64,000 nucleotides of DNA from Streptomyces sp. ST2-7A (GTDB taxonomy: Bacteria > Actinomycetota > Actinomycetes > Streptomycetales > Streptomycetaceae), in the NCBI RefSeq assembly GCF_021390475.1, contig NZ_JAJUWS010000003.1, positions 169,328 to 233,327 of the forward strand, written 5' to 3'. Both the position numbers and the translations under genes were made by a program. Of the stretch, positions 9,785-18,767 are shown piece after piece (position 1 is the stretch's first letter; each line of letters opens with the position of its first letter). The notes under the pieces are model-generated. The model had not been told where the DNA came from and ran no database searches. It saw only the letters and a list, made by a program, of their open reading frames with translations.

Positions 9785-10831
9785 ATGAGTCACCAGCAGC
9801 CGGGGCCGTACGGGCAGCAGGGCCCGCAGCCCGGTCAGCCCGGTCAGCCCGGCCCGTACGGGACGCCCCCGCCGGGACAGCCGCCCACCGGCGGGAACCC
9901 CTACGCGCAGCCGCAGCCGGGCGCGCAGCCGGGTTACGGGTATCCGCAACAACCGCCCCCGGGGCAGCCCGGTTACGGGTATCCCCAGCAGCCGGGCGGT
10001 CAGCCGGGTCAGCCGGGATACGGCTACCCCCAGCAGTCCGGTCAGCCCGGTCAGCCCGGATACGGCTACCCCCAGCAGGCGGGCGCGCCGGCGCCGGGTG
10101 CTCCTGCGGGGAAGAGCGGCAGGGGTCGGACGATCGGCATCACGGTGGCCGTGGTCGCGGCCCTGGCCGTGGTCGGCGGCGGGCTGTACACCGTCCTCTC
10201 CGGTGGTGACAACGCCCTCGGTCCGCGTCCGGACACGCGGTACGACCTGACGCTGCCGCAGCAGAGCGGCGAGTTCGTGTTGTCGGAGGACGAGGGGGGC
10301 TCCTCCATGCTCTCCGAGCAGGAGTTGGAGGACGCCGGTCTCGCCGACATGGAGAGCGTCGGCGGCTCCTACCTGGTGCCCGACTCCGACTCCCCGGTCC
10401 CGGAGTGGGGCAGGATCGGCATGGGCTTCGGCGGTATGTGGGGCGAGGTGGAGAACCCGCAGCAGACGGTTGACCTGATCTTCCTGCAGTTCGCGCAGAG
10501 TCTCGCCGAGGAGGAGGGTGAGGAGATCGAACTGGTCGGCACGGCCGAGTCGTTCACCTACGAGGAGGCCGCGCTGAAGTGCCAGATCGCCCGGGGCACC
10601 GAGCCGGACGCCGACTTCGGGTACACGCTGGAGATGACGATCTGCGCCTGGGCGGACTACAGCACGGTGGGGCTGACCTACTACGTGCCCTTCCCCTCGC
10701 TGCCCGCCGACATCGACCCGTCCCTGGAGGAGATGCCCGAGATGGGGGAGCCGGAGGGCATCACCACGGAGGAGGCCGCCGGGTACACCCGACAGCTGCG
10801 GGAGGACGCCCTGGTCGAGCGCGCCGGGTGA
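9785..10831 (+). CDS. Proline/glutamine-rich single-pass membrane protein
   Basis: A 348-residue protein of unknown function. The first 115 residues are Pro/Gln/Gly/Tyr-rich and include four near-copies of QPGYGYPQQ, a low-complexity cytoplasmic tail seen on many actinobacterial membrane proteins. A basic stretch (KSGRGRT) leads into one membrane helix (about 119-140, [21 protein letters not shown]). An acidic extracellular domain of about 205 residues follows with two cysteines (LKCQIARG and MTICAWADY) that could form a disulfide. The ATG start at 9785 has a good GAGGGG Shine-Dalgarno sequence; the longer open frame overlaps valS. It is the only plus-strand gene in this part of the window and is monocistronic. 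A regulatory or sensing role is possible but unsupported. Confidence 0.85.
   Translation: MSHQQPGPYGQQGPQPGQPGQPGPYGTPPPGQPPTGGNPYAQPQPGAQPGYGYPQQPPPGQPGYGYPQQPGGQPGQPGYGYPQQSGQPGQPGYGYPQQAGAPAPGAPAGKSGRGRTIGITVAVVAALAVVGGGLYTVLSGGDNALGPRPDTRYDLTLPQQSGEFVLSEDEGGSSMLSEQELEDAGLADMESVGGSYLVPDSDSPVPEWGRIGMGFGGMWGEVENPQQTVDLIFLQFAQSLAEEEGEEIELVGTAESFTYEEAALKCQIARGTEPDADFGYTLEMTICAWADYSTVGLTYYVPFPSLPADIDPSLEEMPEMGEPEGITTEEAAGYTRQLREDALVERAG
9905..10080 (+). repeat. In-gene tandem repeats encoding QPGYGYPQQ
   Basis: Four imperfect copies of a unit encoding QPG(Y/YGYPQQ) lie inside the membrane-protein gene. The nucleotide copies are nearly identical (TACGGGTATCC or TACGGCTACCC cores), so repeat number may vary by slippage. 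Confidence 0.75.
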
Positions 10832-10891
10832 CCGGCCGCGCCGGCTCCGCTCCCGGGGGCCGGACCCCGGAGGTTCCGGTCCCCCGACGAC

Positions 10892-10952
10892 GGTGGGCGC
10901 GGAGTTCCGAACGGGCGCGACGCGCGCCGGCGTTCGGGGCTCCGCGCCCACC
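10892..10952. terminator. Bidirectional hairpin between the membrane-protein gene and clpX
   Basis: Outer arms 10892-10904 and 10940-10952 pair over 13 bases (GGTGGGCGCGGAG with its complement). After a two-base mismatch an inner stem of about seven pairs follows. It sits between convergent genes, 60 bases after the plus-strand stop. Confidence 0.65.
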
Positions 10953-10965
10953 GGTGGTTCCGGGT

Positions 10966-11000
10966 ACCGGCCGGACCCGCCGGGGCGGGGTCCGGCCGGT
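10966..11000 (-). terminator. clpX terminator hairpin
   Basis: Perfect 13-base-pair stem (10966-10978 with 10988-11000) and nine-base loop, seven bases after the clpX stop codon at 11008. Confidence 0.65.
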
Positions 11001-11007
11001 CGCCGGG

Positions 11008-12309
11008 TCAGGCCGACTTCTCCCGGGGGGTGCGCGGCGAGTTGCCGCGCTGCTTCGCCATTCGGGAGCGGGGCACCAGGGTGGGGTTCACGTTGGAGCG
11101 GACCACGTCCTCGGTGATGACCACCCGGCCGACGTCCTGACGCGAGGGAACCTCGTACATCACGGACATCAGCACCTCCTCCATGATCGCCCGCAGGCCG
11201 CGCGCGCCGGTGCCGCGCAGGATCGCCTGGTCGGCGATCGCCTCCAGCGAGGGGCGGTCGAACTCCAGCTCCACGCCGTCGAGTTCGAAGAGTCGCTGGT
11301 ACTGCTTGACCAGGGCGTTGCGCGGCTCGACCAGGATGCGCAGCAGGGCGTCCCGGTCCAGGTTGTGCACCGAGGTGATGACCGGCAGCCGGCCGATGAA
11401 CTCGGGGATCATCCCGTACTTGACCATGTCCTCGGGCAGGGCGTCGGCCAGCAGCTCGGAGGCGTCCCGATCGCGCTTGGAGCGGATGTCGGCGCCGAAA
11501 CCGATCCCCCGGCCGCCGGAGCGGGCCCGCACGATCTCGTCCAGTCCGGCGAAGGCTCCGCCGACGATGAACAGCACGTTCGAGGTGTCGATCTGCAGGA
11601 ACTCCTGGTGCGGGTGCTTGCGCCCGCCCTGCGGCGGGACCGCCGCCGTGGTGCCCTCCAGGATCTTCAGCAACGCCTGCTGCACGCCCTCGCCCGAGAC
11701 GTCCCGGGTGATCGAGGGGTTCTCGCTCTTGCGGGCCACCTTGTCGATCTCGTCGATGTAGATGATCCCCTGCTCGGCCTTCTTGATGTCGTAGTCGGCC
11801 GCCTGGATGAGCTTGAGGAGGATGTTCTCCACGTCCTCGCCGACGTACCCGGCCTCGGTCAGGGCGGTGGCGTCGGTGATCGCGAAGGGGACGTTGAGCA
11901 TCCGGGCCAGGGTCTGCGCCAGCAGGGTCTTGCCCGAGCCGGTGGGGCCCAGCAGGAGGATGTTGGACTTGGCGAGTTCGATCTCCTCGTCCCGTGAGTG
12001 CGCCGACTCCTCGCTCACCCGGACCCGCTTGTAGTGGTTGTAGACGGCCACCGAGAGGGCCTTCTTGGCCGGTTCCTGACCCACCACGTAGCTCTCGAGG
12101 AACTCGTAGATCTCGCGCGGCTTGGGCAGCTCGCCGAGGTCCGACTCGGGGGACTCCGCGAGTTCCTCCTCGATGATCTCGTTGCAGAGATCGATGCACT
12201 CGTCGCAGATGTACACCCCCGGGCCCGCGATGAGCTTCTTCACCTGCTTCTGGCTCTTCCCGCAGAACGAGCACTTGAGCAGGTCGCCGCCGTCACCGAT
12301 GCGTGCCAC
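11008..12309 (-). CDS. clpX: ATP-dependent Clp protease ATP-binding subunit ClpX
   Basis: AAA+ unfoldase that recognises and threads substrates into ClpP. The 433-residue product starts at GTG 12309 ([13 protein letters not shown]), the conserved actinobacterial ClpX N-terminus; the longer open frame upstream is not ClpX-like. The N-terminal zinc-binding domain has Cys13, Cys16, Cys35 and Cys38. Walker A is GPTGSGKT at 121-128, Walker B is [10 protein letters not shown], and the pore-1 loop and sensor regions follow. The RBS is AAGGGGAAG. A strong hairpin behind clpP2 and a 377-base gap suggest clpX has its own promoter rather than reading through from clpP1P2. Confidence 0.98.
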   Translation of the reverse strand: MARIGDGGDLLKCSFCGKSQKQVKKLIAGPGVYICDECIDLCNEIIEEELAESPESDLGELPKPREIYEFLESYVVGQEPAKKALSVAVYNHYKRVRVSEESAHSRDEEIELAKSNILLLGPTGSGKTLLAQTLARMLNVPFAITDATALTEAGYVGEDVENILLKLIQAADYDIKKAEQGIIYIDEIDKVARKSENPSITRDVSGEGVQQALLKILEGTTAAVPPQGGRKHPHQEFLQIDTSNVLFIVGGAFAGLDEIVRARSGGRGIGFGADIRSKRDRDASELLADALPEDMVKYGMIPEFIGRLPVITSVHNLDRDALLRILVEPRNALVKQYQRLFELDGVELEFDRPSLEAIADQAILRGTGARGLRAIMEEVLMSVMYEVPSRQDVGRVVITEDVVRSNVNPTLVPRSRMAKQRGNSPRTPREKSA

Positions 12310-12686
12310 GAGGTGCTTCCCCTTCGCCTGCGCACCTCCCGGGAGGGGGCGGTGCCTGGTACCTGGTGCGCCGTCGCTCCGCGAGCCCGTCCGGGGGTTC
12401 ACGGGTGCCGCGACCGCGCGCGTCTGGATGTCTGTGTGCGCCTGTGCTGTCCGTGGTGTCGTGCCGGTGCGTGTGGTGCCGGTGTCGAGCCCTGCGGACC
12501 GCGCGAACGGCTCCGTGGCCGGGTGCGGCACCCCGTTCCCGGAGCCGCGGCCCGGTCGGTGCCGGATGCCGTTATCGCGCTGTCCTCACGACGGTACCCT
12601 GTCGCCCGGACGGAATGGCCCTCCTTGGCGGGAAACCCCCGGGACGGGGTGGCATCCCGCCGAAGGAGGGCCGGCGATCCGGTCGC
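12310..12686. other. Intergenic region between clpP2 and clpX
   Basis: About 377 bases. The part next to clpP2 is a strong hairpin. The part nearest clpX (12420-12500) is unusually rich in alternating G/T on the plus strand (GTGTGGTGCCGGTGTCG-like repeats). It should contain the clpX promoter; no clear -10 was found. Confidence 0.5.
12617..12672 (-). terminator. clpP2 terminator hairpin
   Basis: Seventeen base pairs with one bulged base: 12617-12633 pairs with 12655-12672 (arms GGCCCTCCTT-GGCGGGA). It begins 15 bases after the clpP2 stop and separates clpP1P2 from clpX. Confidence 0.75.
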
Positions 12687-13370
12687 TCAGACGGAGGCGG
12701 AGCGGGTCGTCACGATCTGGTCGATCAGACCGTACTCCACCGCGCCCTCGGCGGTGAGGATCTTGTCGCGCTCGATGTCGTCGCGGATCTGCTCGATCGG
12801 CTTGGTGGAGTGCTTGGCGAGCATCTCCTCCAGCTGGACACGCATCCGCTGGATCTCGTTGGCTGCGATCTCCAGGTCGGAGACCTGACCACGGCCGGTC
12901 TCGCTGTACGGCTGGTGGATGAGCACCCGCGCGTTGGGGAGCGCCATCCGCTTGCCGGAGGTCCCGGCGGCCAGCAGCACGGCGGCGGCCGAGGCGGCCT
13001 GGCCCATGCACACGGTCTGGATGTCCGGCTTCACGAACTGCATCGTGTCGTAGATCGCCGTCAGCGCCGTGAAGGAGCCGCCGGGACTGTTGATGTACAT
13101 CTGGATGTCCCGGTCCGGGTCCATCGACTCCAGGCACAGCAGCTGCGCCATGACGTCGTTGGCCGAGGCGTCGTCGATCTGCACGCCCAGGAAGATCACC
13201 CGCTCCTCGAAGAGCTTGGCGTACGGGTCGTACTCCCGGATGCCCTGGGAGGTGCGCTCGACGAAGCGCGGGAGGACGTAGCGGGAATCGGGGTTCGGGC
13301 CCTCGTACCGGCCCGAACCGGGGAGGCCGGCGGTCCCGGAGGGACCGGAGAAGGGAATCGGTGCGGTCAT
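12687..13370 (-). CDS. clpP2: ATP-dependent Clp protease proteolytic subunit, ClpP2
   Basis: Serine protease subunit that forms a mixed ClpP1P2 chamber with ClpX or ClpC. It has 227 residues from ATG 13370 (MTAPIPFSG) with GGAG 11 bases upstream; an in-frame GTG at 13436 lies inside clpP1 and is rejected. The nucleophile Ser lies in [11 protein letters not shown], the catalytic His in [12 protein letters not shown], and the acid residue in the [13 protein letters not shown] region. It follows clpP1 by 58 bases and almost certainly shares its transcript. The order clpP1-clpP2 behind tig is the Streptomyces arrangement. Confidence 0.97.
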   Translation of the reverse strand: MTAPIPFSGPSGTAGLPGSGRYEGPNPDSRYVLPRFVERTSQGIREYDPYAKLFEERVIFLGVQIDDASANDVMAQLLCLESMDPDRDIQMYINSPGGSFTALTAIYDTMQFVKPDIQTVCMGQAASAAAVLLAAGTSGKRMALPNARVLIHQPYSETGRGQVSDLEIAANEIQRMRVQLEEMLAKHSTKPIEQIRDDIERDKILTAEGAVEYGLIDQIVTTRSASV

Positions 13371-13428
13371 CGGGGTCTCCTGGCGATGAGCTGTCGACGG
13401 GGTCGGGGCTGCGCGGAAGGGGCCGTTC

Positions 13429-14067
13429 TCAGGCACCCGTGCCGCCGCTGCCGGGAATGTCCGCCGCGTTGGCGATCACCCGGTCGACCAGGCCGTACTC
13501 CTTGGCCTCCTCGGCGGAGAACCAGCGGTCGCGGTCGGAGTCGAGGGTCCACTGCTCGATGCTCTGGCCGGTGTGCCGCGCGGACAGCTCGGTCATCTTC
13601 TTCTTGGTGCGCAGCAGCCACTCGGCCTGGATCTTGATGTCCGAGGCGGAACCGGCGAGGCCGGCCGAGGGCTGGTGGATCAGGATCTCGGCATTGGGCA
13701 GGGCGAAGCGCTTGCCCGGCGTGCCGGCGCTGAGCAGGAACTGCCCCATCGAGGCGGCCATGCCCATGGCGATGGTCACCACGTCGTTCTTGATGAACTG
13801 CATGGTGTCGTAGATCGCCATGCCCGCGGTGATCGAACCACCGGGGCTGTTGACGTAGAGGTTGATGTCCTTGTCCGGGTCGTCGGCCGCGAGCAGCAGC
13901 AACTGCGCGGTGATCCGGTTGGCGATGTCGTCGTCCACGGCCTGGCCGAGGAAGATGATCCGCTCGCTGAGCAGCCGGTTGTAGACCTGATCACCGAGGC
14001 CGCCGGCAATGGGGTCGGCGGCGGCGGAAGGCATCGGAAGCGTCACGTATTCCACCTGCTCATTCAT
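13429..14067 (-). CDS. clpP1: ATP-dependent Clp protease proteolytic subunit, ClpP1
   Basis: Serine protease subunit of the Clp complex. In Streptomyces, clpP1P2 influences the cell cycle and aerial-hypha formation. It has 212 residues from ATG 14067 ([11 protein letters not shown]). Ser106 (MGMAASMGQ) and His131 (LIHQPSAG) form the active site with an Asp near residue 180. The start is uncertain because no clear Shine-Dalgarno sequence precedes it; ATG 14100 (MPAPVREHG) is an in-frame alternative. The upstream region has a ClgR-like box and a candidate -10 hexamer, so it is likely activated by ClgR. It is not co-transcribed with tig because a 19-base-pair terminator intervenes. Confidence 0.97.
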   Translation of the reverse strand: MNEQVEYVTLPMPSAAADPIAGGLGDQVYNRLLSERIIFLGQAVDDDIANRITAQLLLLAADDPDKDINLYVNSPGGSITAGMAIYDTMQFIKNDVVTIAMGMAASMGQFLLSAGTPGKRFALPNAEILIHQPSAGLAGSASDIKIQAEWLLRTKKKMTELSARHTGQSIEQWTLDSDRDRWFSAEEAKEYGLVDRVIANAADIPGSGGTGA

Positions 14068-14184
14068 TGGACGACCGTGCTCGCGCACGGGCGCCGGCAT
14101 CGTCGTTGCTCGTCGCCGAGAACGTCCGGGGCCGGGGCCCCGGGGCACGTACTCGGCCGTACTGTCGAGGGGTTGCCTTTACGG

Positions 14185-14190
14185 ACCCTA
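14185..14190 (-). promoter_or_regulatory. Candidate -10 element of clpP1P2
   Basis: TAGGGT on the minus strand (14190-14185) fits the TAnnnT pattern of Streptomyces -10 elements. It would place the transcription start near 14178, with the ClgR-like box centred about 58 bases upstream, a usual activator position. There is no good -35, as expected for an activated promoter. Confidence 0.4.
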
Positions 14191-14228
14191 ACGCGCTGGT
14201 GGGGCCGACCCATCCCGGCTCGGAAACT

Positions 14229-14242
14229 GTTCGCTGTGAGCG
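14229..14242. promoter_or_regulatory. ClgR-like operator upstream of clpP1P2
   Basis: The plus strand reads GTTCGCTGTGAGCG, which fits the Streptomyces ClgR motif GTTCGC-N5-GCG exactly as I recall it. It also fits the corynebacterial CGCYNANRGCG core read on the opposite strand (CGCTGTGAGCG, 14232-14242). It lies between the tig terminator and clpP1, whose family is a known ClgR target. Confidence 0.65.
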
Positions 14243-14275
14243 CAGGTGGGGTTCCCCCGGGGGTTGCGCCGGGAG

Positions 14276-14316
14276 CGGAACGGGGCCGGACGTGGATCAC
14301 GTCCGGCCCCGTTCCG
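14276..14316 (-). terminator. tig terminator hairpin
   Basis: Perfect 19-base-pair stem (14276-14294 with 14298-14316) closed by a three-base loop, 22 bases after the tig stop. It insulates clpP1P2 from tig. Confidence 0.8.
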
Positions 14317-14338
14317 GGTGCCGCGTGCGGCTCCTCGA

Positions 14339-15766
14339 TCAGGCGTTGTCCTTCTTGTCGGCCTTCTCGCCGGTGTTCTCGTCGGTGGTCGGCTCGTCCC
14401 CACCGGCGGTGGCCGCGGCCTCCTCCGGGGTGATGGTCTCGCCCTCGGTCTCGTCCTCGTCCTCCAGGTCGACGACCTCACCGTTGGTGTCCACCACGCG
14501 GACGGACTCCACGACCCCGGCCAGCGCCTTGCCGCGGCTGACCTCGCCGACCAGCATCGGAACCTGGCCACCCTCGACGACCGCGCGGGCGAATTCGTCG
14601 GGGCTCATGCCGGAGGACTGCGCCCGACGCATCAGGTGCTCGGTCAGCTCCTCCTGGCTGACGTTGACCTTCTGGTTCTTGGCGATCTCGTCGAGCACGA
14701 ACTGGGTGCGGATGCCCTTCTCGGCCTGCTCGCGCAGTTCCTCGTCGAACTCCTCGGCGGTCTTCTCCTGCATCTCCAGGTACCGGTCGAGGTCCATGCC
14801 CAGGCGGCCGAGCTGGTGGTTGACCAGGTTGTGCTTGCGGGTCTCGATCTCGTCGCGCAGGAGGTTCTCCGGCATCGGGACCTCGACCCGCTCCAGCAGG
14901 GCGTCCAGGACCTGCTCCTGGGCCTTGGTGGCCTGGTCGTACTTCTTCTGTCGGGCCAGGCGGGTACGGGCGTCCTCCCGCAGCTCCTCCAGGGTGTCGA
15001 ACTCGCTCGCCAGCTGGGCGAACTCGTCGTCCGCGGCGGGCAGTTCACGGGAGGAGACGGCGTGCACGGTGACGGTGATCTCCGCCTCCCGACCGGCCGC
15101 GGAGCCGCCCTTCAGCTCGCTGGTGAAGGTCGCGGTGCCGCCGGCCTCCAGGCCGGTGACGGCCTCGTCGATGCCGTCCAGCAGGCGGCCGGAGCCGATG
15201 GTGTAGTCGATGCCCTCGGCCACGCCGTCCTCGAGGACCTCGCCGTCCACCCGGGCCTGGAGGTCGAGTCGCACCACGTCGCCCTCGGCGGCGGCCCGCT
15301 CGACCTCGGTGGTGGAGGCGAAACGCTCGCGCAGCTGCTCGACGGCCTCGTCGACATCGGCGTCGGCGACCTCGACCGCGTCGACGGTGACCTCGATGTC
15401 GGAGTAGTCCGGGATCTCGATCTCGGGGCGGATGTCGACCTCGGCGGTGAAGGTCAGGACCTCGCCGTCCTTGAGATCGGTGATGTCCACCTCGGGGCGG
15501 CCGAGGGGATTCAGCTCACCCTCGGTGACCGCCTCGGAGTAGAACTTCGGGAGTGCCTCGTTGACCGCTTCCTCCAGCACCGCACCGCGGCCGAAGCGCT
15601 GGTCGATCACCCGCGCCGGCACCTTCCCCTTGCGGAAACCGGGGACGGTGATCTGCTGGTTGATCTTCTTGTACGCCGCGTCGAGGCTGGGCTTGAGCTC
15701 CTCGAAGGGCACCTCGACAGTGAGCCGAACCCGAGTCGGGTTCAGGGTCTCCACGGCGCTCTTCAC
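14339..15766 (-). CDS. tig: Trigger factor
   Basis: Ribosome-bound chaperone and peptidyl-prolyl isomerase that meets nascent chains at the exit tunnel. It has 475 residues from GTG 15766 ([15 protein letters not shown]) with AAGGAG nine bases upstream; the upstream open frame is not conserved sequence. The ribosome-binding signature [11 protein letters not shown] lies near residue 45. The FKBP-like PPIase domain follows at about 150-245, then the helical C-terminal chaperone domain. The last 45 residues are acidic and Ala/Glu/Thr-rich ([18 protein letters not shown]). Location before clpP1P2-clpX is the common bacterial arrangement. Confidence 0.98.
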   Translation of the reverse strand: MKSAVETLNPTRVRLTVEVPFEELKPSLDAAYKKINQQITVPGFRKGKVPARVIDQRFGRGAVLEEAVNEALPKFYSEAVTEGELNPLGRPEVDITDLKDGEVLTFTAEVDIRPEIEIPDYSDIEVTVDAVEVADADVDEAVEQLRERFASTTEVERAAAEGDVVRLDLQARVDGEVLEDGVAEGIDYTIGSGRLLDGIDEAVTGLEAGGTATFTSELKGGSAAGREAEITVTVHAVSSRELPAADDEFAQLASEFDTLEELREDARTRLARQKKYDQATKAQEQVLDALLERVEVPMPENLLRDEIETRKHNLVNHQLGRLGMDLDRYLEMQEKTAEEFDEELREQAEKGIRTQFVLDEIAKNQKVNVSQEELTEHLMRRAQSSGMSPDEFARAVVEGGQVPMLVGEVSRGKALAGVVESVRVVDTNGEVVDLEDEDETEGETITPEEAAATAGGDEPTTDENTGEKADKKDNA

Positions 15767-15970
15767 GGTCGGTCTCCTTGGGGCTGACTGCTGGGGTGGT
15801 GCCCGGTTCCGACGGGATCGATCGCGCCGATCCGCCCGAACTGCGTCCGAACACATGGTCCGAACCCCGTCCGGGCCGTCGGAGCCGGGCTTCTTGGCTT
15901 GAGGGGCGCCCCGTATGCGGCATGAACATGCGGACACGACACAGGCACGCGCGATCCTCATAGTACGTGG

Positions 15971-16044
15971 TCGGGGTGGCCGGATTCGAACCGACGACCT
16001 TCCGCTCCCAAAGCGGACGCGCTACCAAGCTGCGCCACACCCCG
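15971..16044 (-). tRNA. tRNA-Pro (anticodon TGG)
   Basis: A 74-base gene on the minus strand. The acceptor stem pairs CGGGGTG with CACCCCG plus discriminator A. The T-arm reads GGTTCGAATCC. The anticodon loop within CCGCTTTGGGAGCGG gives TGG. No CCA is encoded. A possible -10 (TACCCT, minus strand, 16073-16068) lies 24 bases upstream of the 5' end. Confidence 0.96.
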
Positions 16045-16190
16045 AGGTGGCTCATGACGCGACACGTAGGGTACAGGTCCGACCGCCGGACCGGTGCCGG
16101 GGGCACCGATCACGGACCCGAACCGCCCTCGGACCCACCCCGGGACCCCCGGAGACGAATACCCGGCGGGGCGGCGGTCGGTGACGCTGT

Positions 16191-16196
16191 TAGGAT
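16191..16196 (+). promoter_or_regulatory. Candidate -10 element of tRNA-Gly
   Basis: TAGGAT, a good vegetative -10 hexamer, lies 45 bases before the mature 5' end. A convincing -35 was not seen. Confidence 0.45.
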
Positions 16197-16241
16197 GCCC
16201 CGTGACGTCGAGCGCGCCCGACCCGGGTGCGGCGAGGTCTC

Positions 16242-16312
16242 GCGGGTGTAGCTCAATGGTAGAGCCCTGGTCTTCCAAACCAGCTACGCGGGTTCGATTC
16301 CCGTCACCCGCT
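16242..16312 (+). tRNA. tRNA-Gly (anticodon TCC)
   Basis: A 71-base gene. The acceptor stem pairs GCGGGTG with CACCCGC plus T. The D-arm is AGCTCAATGGTAGAGC, and the anticodon arm CTGGTCTTCCAAACCAG gives TCC. The T-arm is CGGGTTCGATTCCCG. No CCA is encoded. It diverges from the tRNA-Pro gene, about 200 bases away. Confidence 0.97.
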
Positions 16313-16317
16313 CCTCG

Positions 16318-16350
16318 GCCCGGTCCCGGATTCCCCGGGGCCGGGCTTTT
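16318..16350 (+). terminator. Rho-independent terminator of tRNA-Gly
   Basis: Twelve-pair stem with one G-U pair (16318-16329 with 16335-16346), five-base loop, then TTTT at 16347-16350. It begins six bases after the tRNA. Confidence 0.8.
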
Positions 16351-16541
16351 CCGTGTGTCGGAGCCGCCCGCGCGTGTCGGAGCCGTTTCCCTTCCGCCGC
16401 GCCCGGCCGTGCCGTCCGTCGCCCCGGGGCAGCGCGAGGCGGGGGCGGGACGCGTCGCGCCGGACGGGTCCACCCCCGACGATCGGTGACACGTCCGCCC
16501 GCGCCGGGGCCCCGCCGGAGCGATCCCCCGATCGCGATCGA

Positions 16542-16757
16542 TCACCTGCCGCCGCTGTTGATGCTGTTGTCGAACGAACCGATCGAGTTGCTGACCGACT
16601 CCAGGAAGTCCCGTATCGGGTCCGCCGCACCGGTGGAGGCCAGGGAGAACCCGAAGAGGATCGCGATGATCGCGGGACCCCACTTCATCGAGCCCCCGCG
16701 GATCATCACCACGAGAACGATGCCCAGGAGGAGCACCAGCGAGAACGAGATAATCAC
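16542..16757 (-). CDS. Small conserved membrane protein
   Basis: A 71-residue protein starting at GTG 16757 (VIISFSLVLLLGIVLVV) with GAGG about 11 bases upstream. It has two hydrophobic helices (about 2-18 and 29-44), separated by MIRGGSMKWGP, and ends in a polar Ser/Asn-rich tail (DFLESVSNSIGSFDNSIN). I recall close relatives as short hypothetical proteins in Streptomyces with the same RGGS-K-GPAxIAxLFGFxLASTG pattern; no function is known to me. The following stop and the tRNA-Gly terminator leave it monocistronic. Its promoter should be in the long gap upstream (16758-17517). Confidence 0.75.
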   Translation of the reverse strand: MIISFSLVLLLGIVLVVMIRGGSMKWGPAIIAILFGFSLASTGAADPIRDFLESVSNSIGSFDNSINSGGR

Positions 16758-17517
16758 AAGATCACACCCTCGAACGTAACACCGCGTGCGGACACAGCCG
16801 CCTGGCCGTGCCCCCGGGGTCCTTCCCCCTCCGACACCCCCGCAAGCACGGGACCATCGTGCCGGCATCCGGGCCCCGTCGAGGGGATCCTGACGGCCCG
16901 TCGGACGCCACCACCACCGACCCACGGGGTGGCGGGGCACGGTCGCCGTTGACCGTCGGGCCCCTGGTCGAATACCGCCGCGAAGTCGACCCCCCGTCCC
17001 GGACGTTACCGTTCCGTGATCGCCGAGTCGAGTCCGATTCCGATGAATTCCCCGCTCCCCCGACGGAATTGCCCCACGGAGGCGTCCGGTTTCCCATCCG
17101 GGTCCGGGAGGGCGGCCGGGGGTGCCCCGCCTTCCCGTCGATCGCCCCGCGTGCGCGGACCCTCCGACCCCGGCCTCCCCACCGCGGACTCCCCCACCGG
17201 ACCCGCACGGAACCGGCACCCGAATGGCCCGGAACATCCCCGGAGTCGTCCCGACCCCTGCCGGCCGGGCCGCTCCCACCCCGCTCCGCCGCCCCTCTCC
17301 GGCACCGGACGGCCCGGAGGGGGATTCCGGCATCGCGAAGCCCGTCCCTCGAACATCTTCCCGAGCCTTTCGCGGGACGGGCCACCTCCTCCGCCGGACG
17401 ACCACGGCGCGACGAATGTTGCGCGTTCGTTATCCGACCCGAAAGGAGTCCGCCGCCGGACGATCCGGGGGAACCGACCCCCCGGGAGACGGTGCGCGAC
17501 GCCGTCCCACCCACCGC
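16758..17517. other. Long gene-free region upstream of the small membrane gene
   Basis: About 760 bases between the LytM peptidase stop and the small membrane gene, both on the minus strand. Several overlapping long open frames exist on both strands but none shows protein-like composition or a good start. Composition dips in GC at 17010-17050 and 17415-17445, where promoters could lie. I see no RNA gene or strong repeat. Confidence 0.45.
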
Positions 17518-18519
17518 TCATCCGATCTCGACCCCGTACCGGCGCAGGTAGGCCACCGGATCGACATCGGTGCCGTAGTCGGCCCCCTCGCGAACCTCGA
17601 AGTGCAGGTGGGGACCGCTGGAGCGCCCGGTGTTGCCCGACAGCCCCACGGGCACCCCGCCGTCGACCCGTTCCCCCGGCCGCGCGTGGAGGCGCGAGAG
17701 GTGGGCGTACAGGGCGTGGTGTCCGTCCGCCATCTCCACCGTGACGAGCTGTCCGTACGAGCTCGACTCACCGGCGAAGACCACGGTGCCGGGACCCACC
17801 GAGACCACCTCCGCCCCTTCCGGGACGGCGAAGTCCACCCCGGTGTGATAGCCCGCCTGCCACTCCCCCGGCGTTCCGTAGGAGGCGGAGACCGGGTAGC
17901 CCACCACGGGCGCGGTCCAGTGCCCGCCGATGTCACCACCGGCCGGCCGGGAAGGGCCGGCGGCCCCCGGGATCCACCCGGGGAGGGGTTCCGTGCCCGG
18001 TGCGGGGAGGGAGCCCCGGCCGGGGAGAGGGACGCCGCCGGGGAGGGAGAACGGGTCGAACCGTGGCACGGCGGCCGATCGGTCGACCCTCCGCCACCCG
18101 GGGCCGGCGCCGGGGCGTCCGAGCCCTCGGTACCGCTCGAGCAGCACGGCGGCCCGGTTCCCCGCGGGGTCGGGGACACCGCCCACGGCACCGTCGCCCG
18201 GGTCGACGGCGGCCCGGGGCGGCGGACCGGGAGAACGGTGCCGGTGGAAGTCCGGCTCCCCCGGACCCCTCGGATGTCGTCGGTGGTCGCCGCCGGTCCG
18301 GGCGGACGGCGGGGTCTCCCGGGCCTGCGGGGCCCCGAGCGGGGAACGATCCCCGGCGCTTCCCGCGTGGGCGGCTCCCGGCGCGCCGGCGGCGAACAGG
18401 AGCGCGGCCAGGACGCCGGCCACCAGCCGGCAACCGGTGCCGGGGCGGCCTCCGATGACGGGACGGCGGCCGGGGGCGGACGCTCGGGCGCCGCGGGAGT
18501 CGTTCCGCGATGGGGTCAT
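17518..18519 (-). CDS. Secreted M23/LytM-family metallopeptidase
   Basis: Zinc peptidase expected to cut peptidoglycan cross-links outside the cell. It has 333 residues if it starts at ATG 18519 (MTPSRNDSRG); starts at 18555 or 18567 are also in frame, and none has a strong RBS. A signal peptide (about residues 17-48: basic region, then LVAGVLAALLFAAGAPG, ending AAHA) is followed by a 150-residue Pro/Gly/Arg linker. The C-terminal LytM domain begins near 215. Zinc ligands are visible as HTGVDFA (HxxxD) and HLHFEV, together with YAHLS and SSGPHLHF, so it looks catalytically intact. It appears monocistronic. Confidence 0.9.
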   Translation of the reverse strand: MTPSRNDSRGARASAPGRRPVIGGRPGTGCRLVAGVLAALLFAAGAPGAAHAGSAGDRSPLGAPQARETPPSARTGGDHRRHPRGPGEPDFHRHRSPGPPPRAAVDPGDGAVGGVPDPAGNRAAVLLERYRGLGRPGAGPGWRRVDRSAAVPRFDPFSLPGGVPLPGRGSLPAPGTEPLPGWIPGAAGPSRPAGGDIGGHWTAPVVGYPVSASYGTPGEWQAGYHTGVDFAVPEGAEVVSVGPGTVVFAGESSSYGQLVTVEMADGHHALYAHLSRLHARPGERVDGGVPVGLSGNTGRSSGPHLHFEVREGADYGTDVDPVAYLRRYGVEIG

Positions 18520-18738
18520 GACGGAGAGCCAAGCCCGGCGGGCCGGGTGCCGCATCCGGCGACGCACCGCCCGGCGCGTCCGTTCGGCTCAGTGCGGCGC
18601 GGCGGCCGGAAGGGGTATCGGCGCTGTTCGCACCGGGACCGGCCCCCGTCCCCGGGGCCGGCGCGGGATTCCGTCGCGGGGGTGACCGGCGATCGGAGGA
18701 CATCCCGCTCCGCTCACCGACCCGCGCGCCCCGGCGGA

Positions 18739-18766
18739 CCCGGTCCGACCGCGCGGTCGGGCCGGG
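18739..18766 (-). terminator. Hairpin after the SpoIIE-type phosphatase gene
   Basis: Twelve-pair stem with one G-U pair (18739-18750 with 18755-18766) and a GCGC loop, immediately after the stop codon at 18768. Confidence 0.5.
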
Positions 18767-18767
18767 A

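Noticed and set aside
5272..9788. Very long plus-strand open frames (more than 800 and 1,000 codons) opposite folC and valS
   Set aside because: They mirror real genes on the other strand; the translations are His/Arg/Gly/Gln-rich without domains, as expected in GC-rich DNA.
13371..13436. Upstream GTG start (13436) for clpP2
   Set aside because: It lies within the clpP1 coding end; ATG 13370 has a proper GGAG site and fits ClpP2 length.
16762..17521. Open frames of 170-250 codons filling the gap before the small membrane gene
   Set aside because: Overlapping on both strands, low complexity, no RBS and no recognisable domain.
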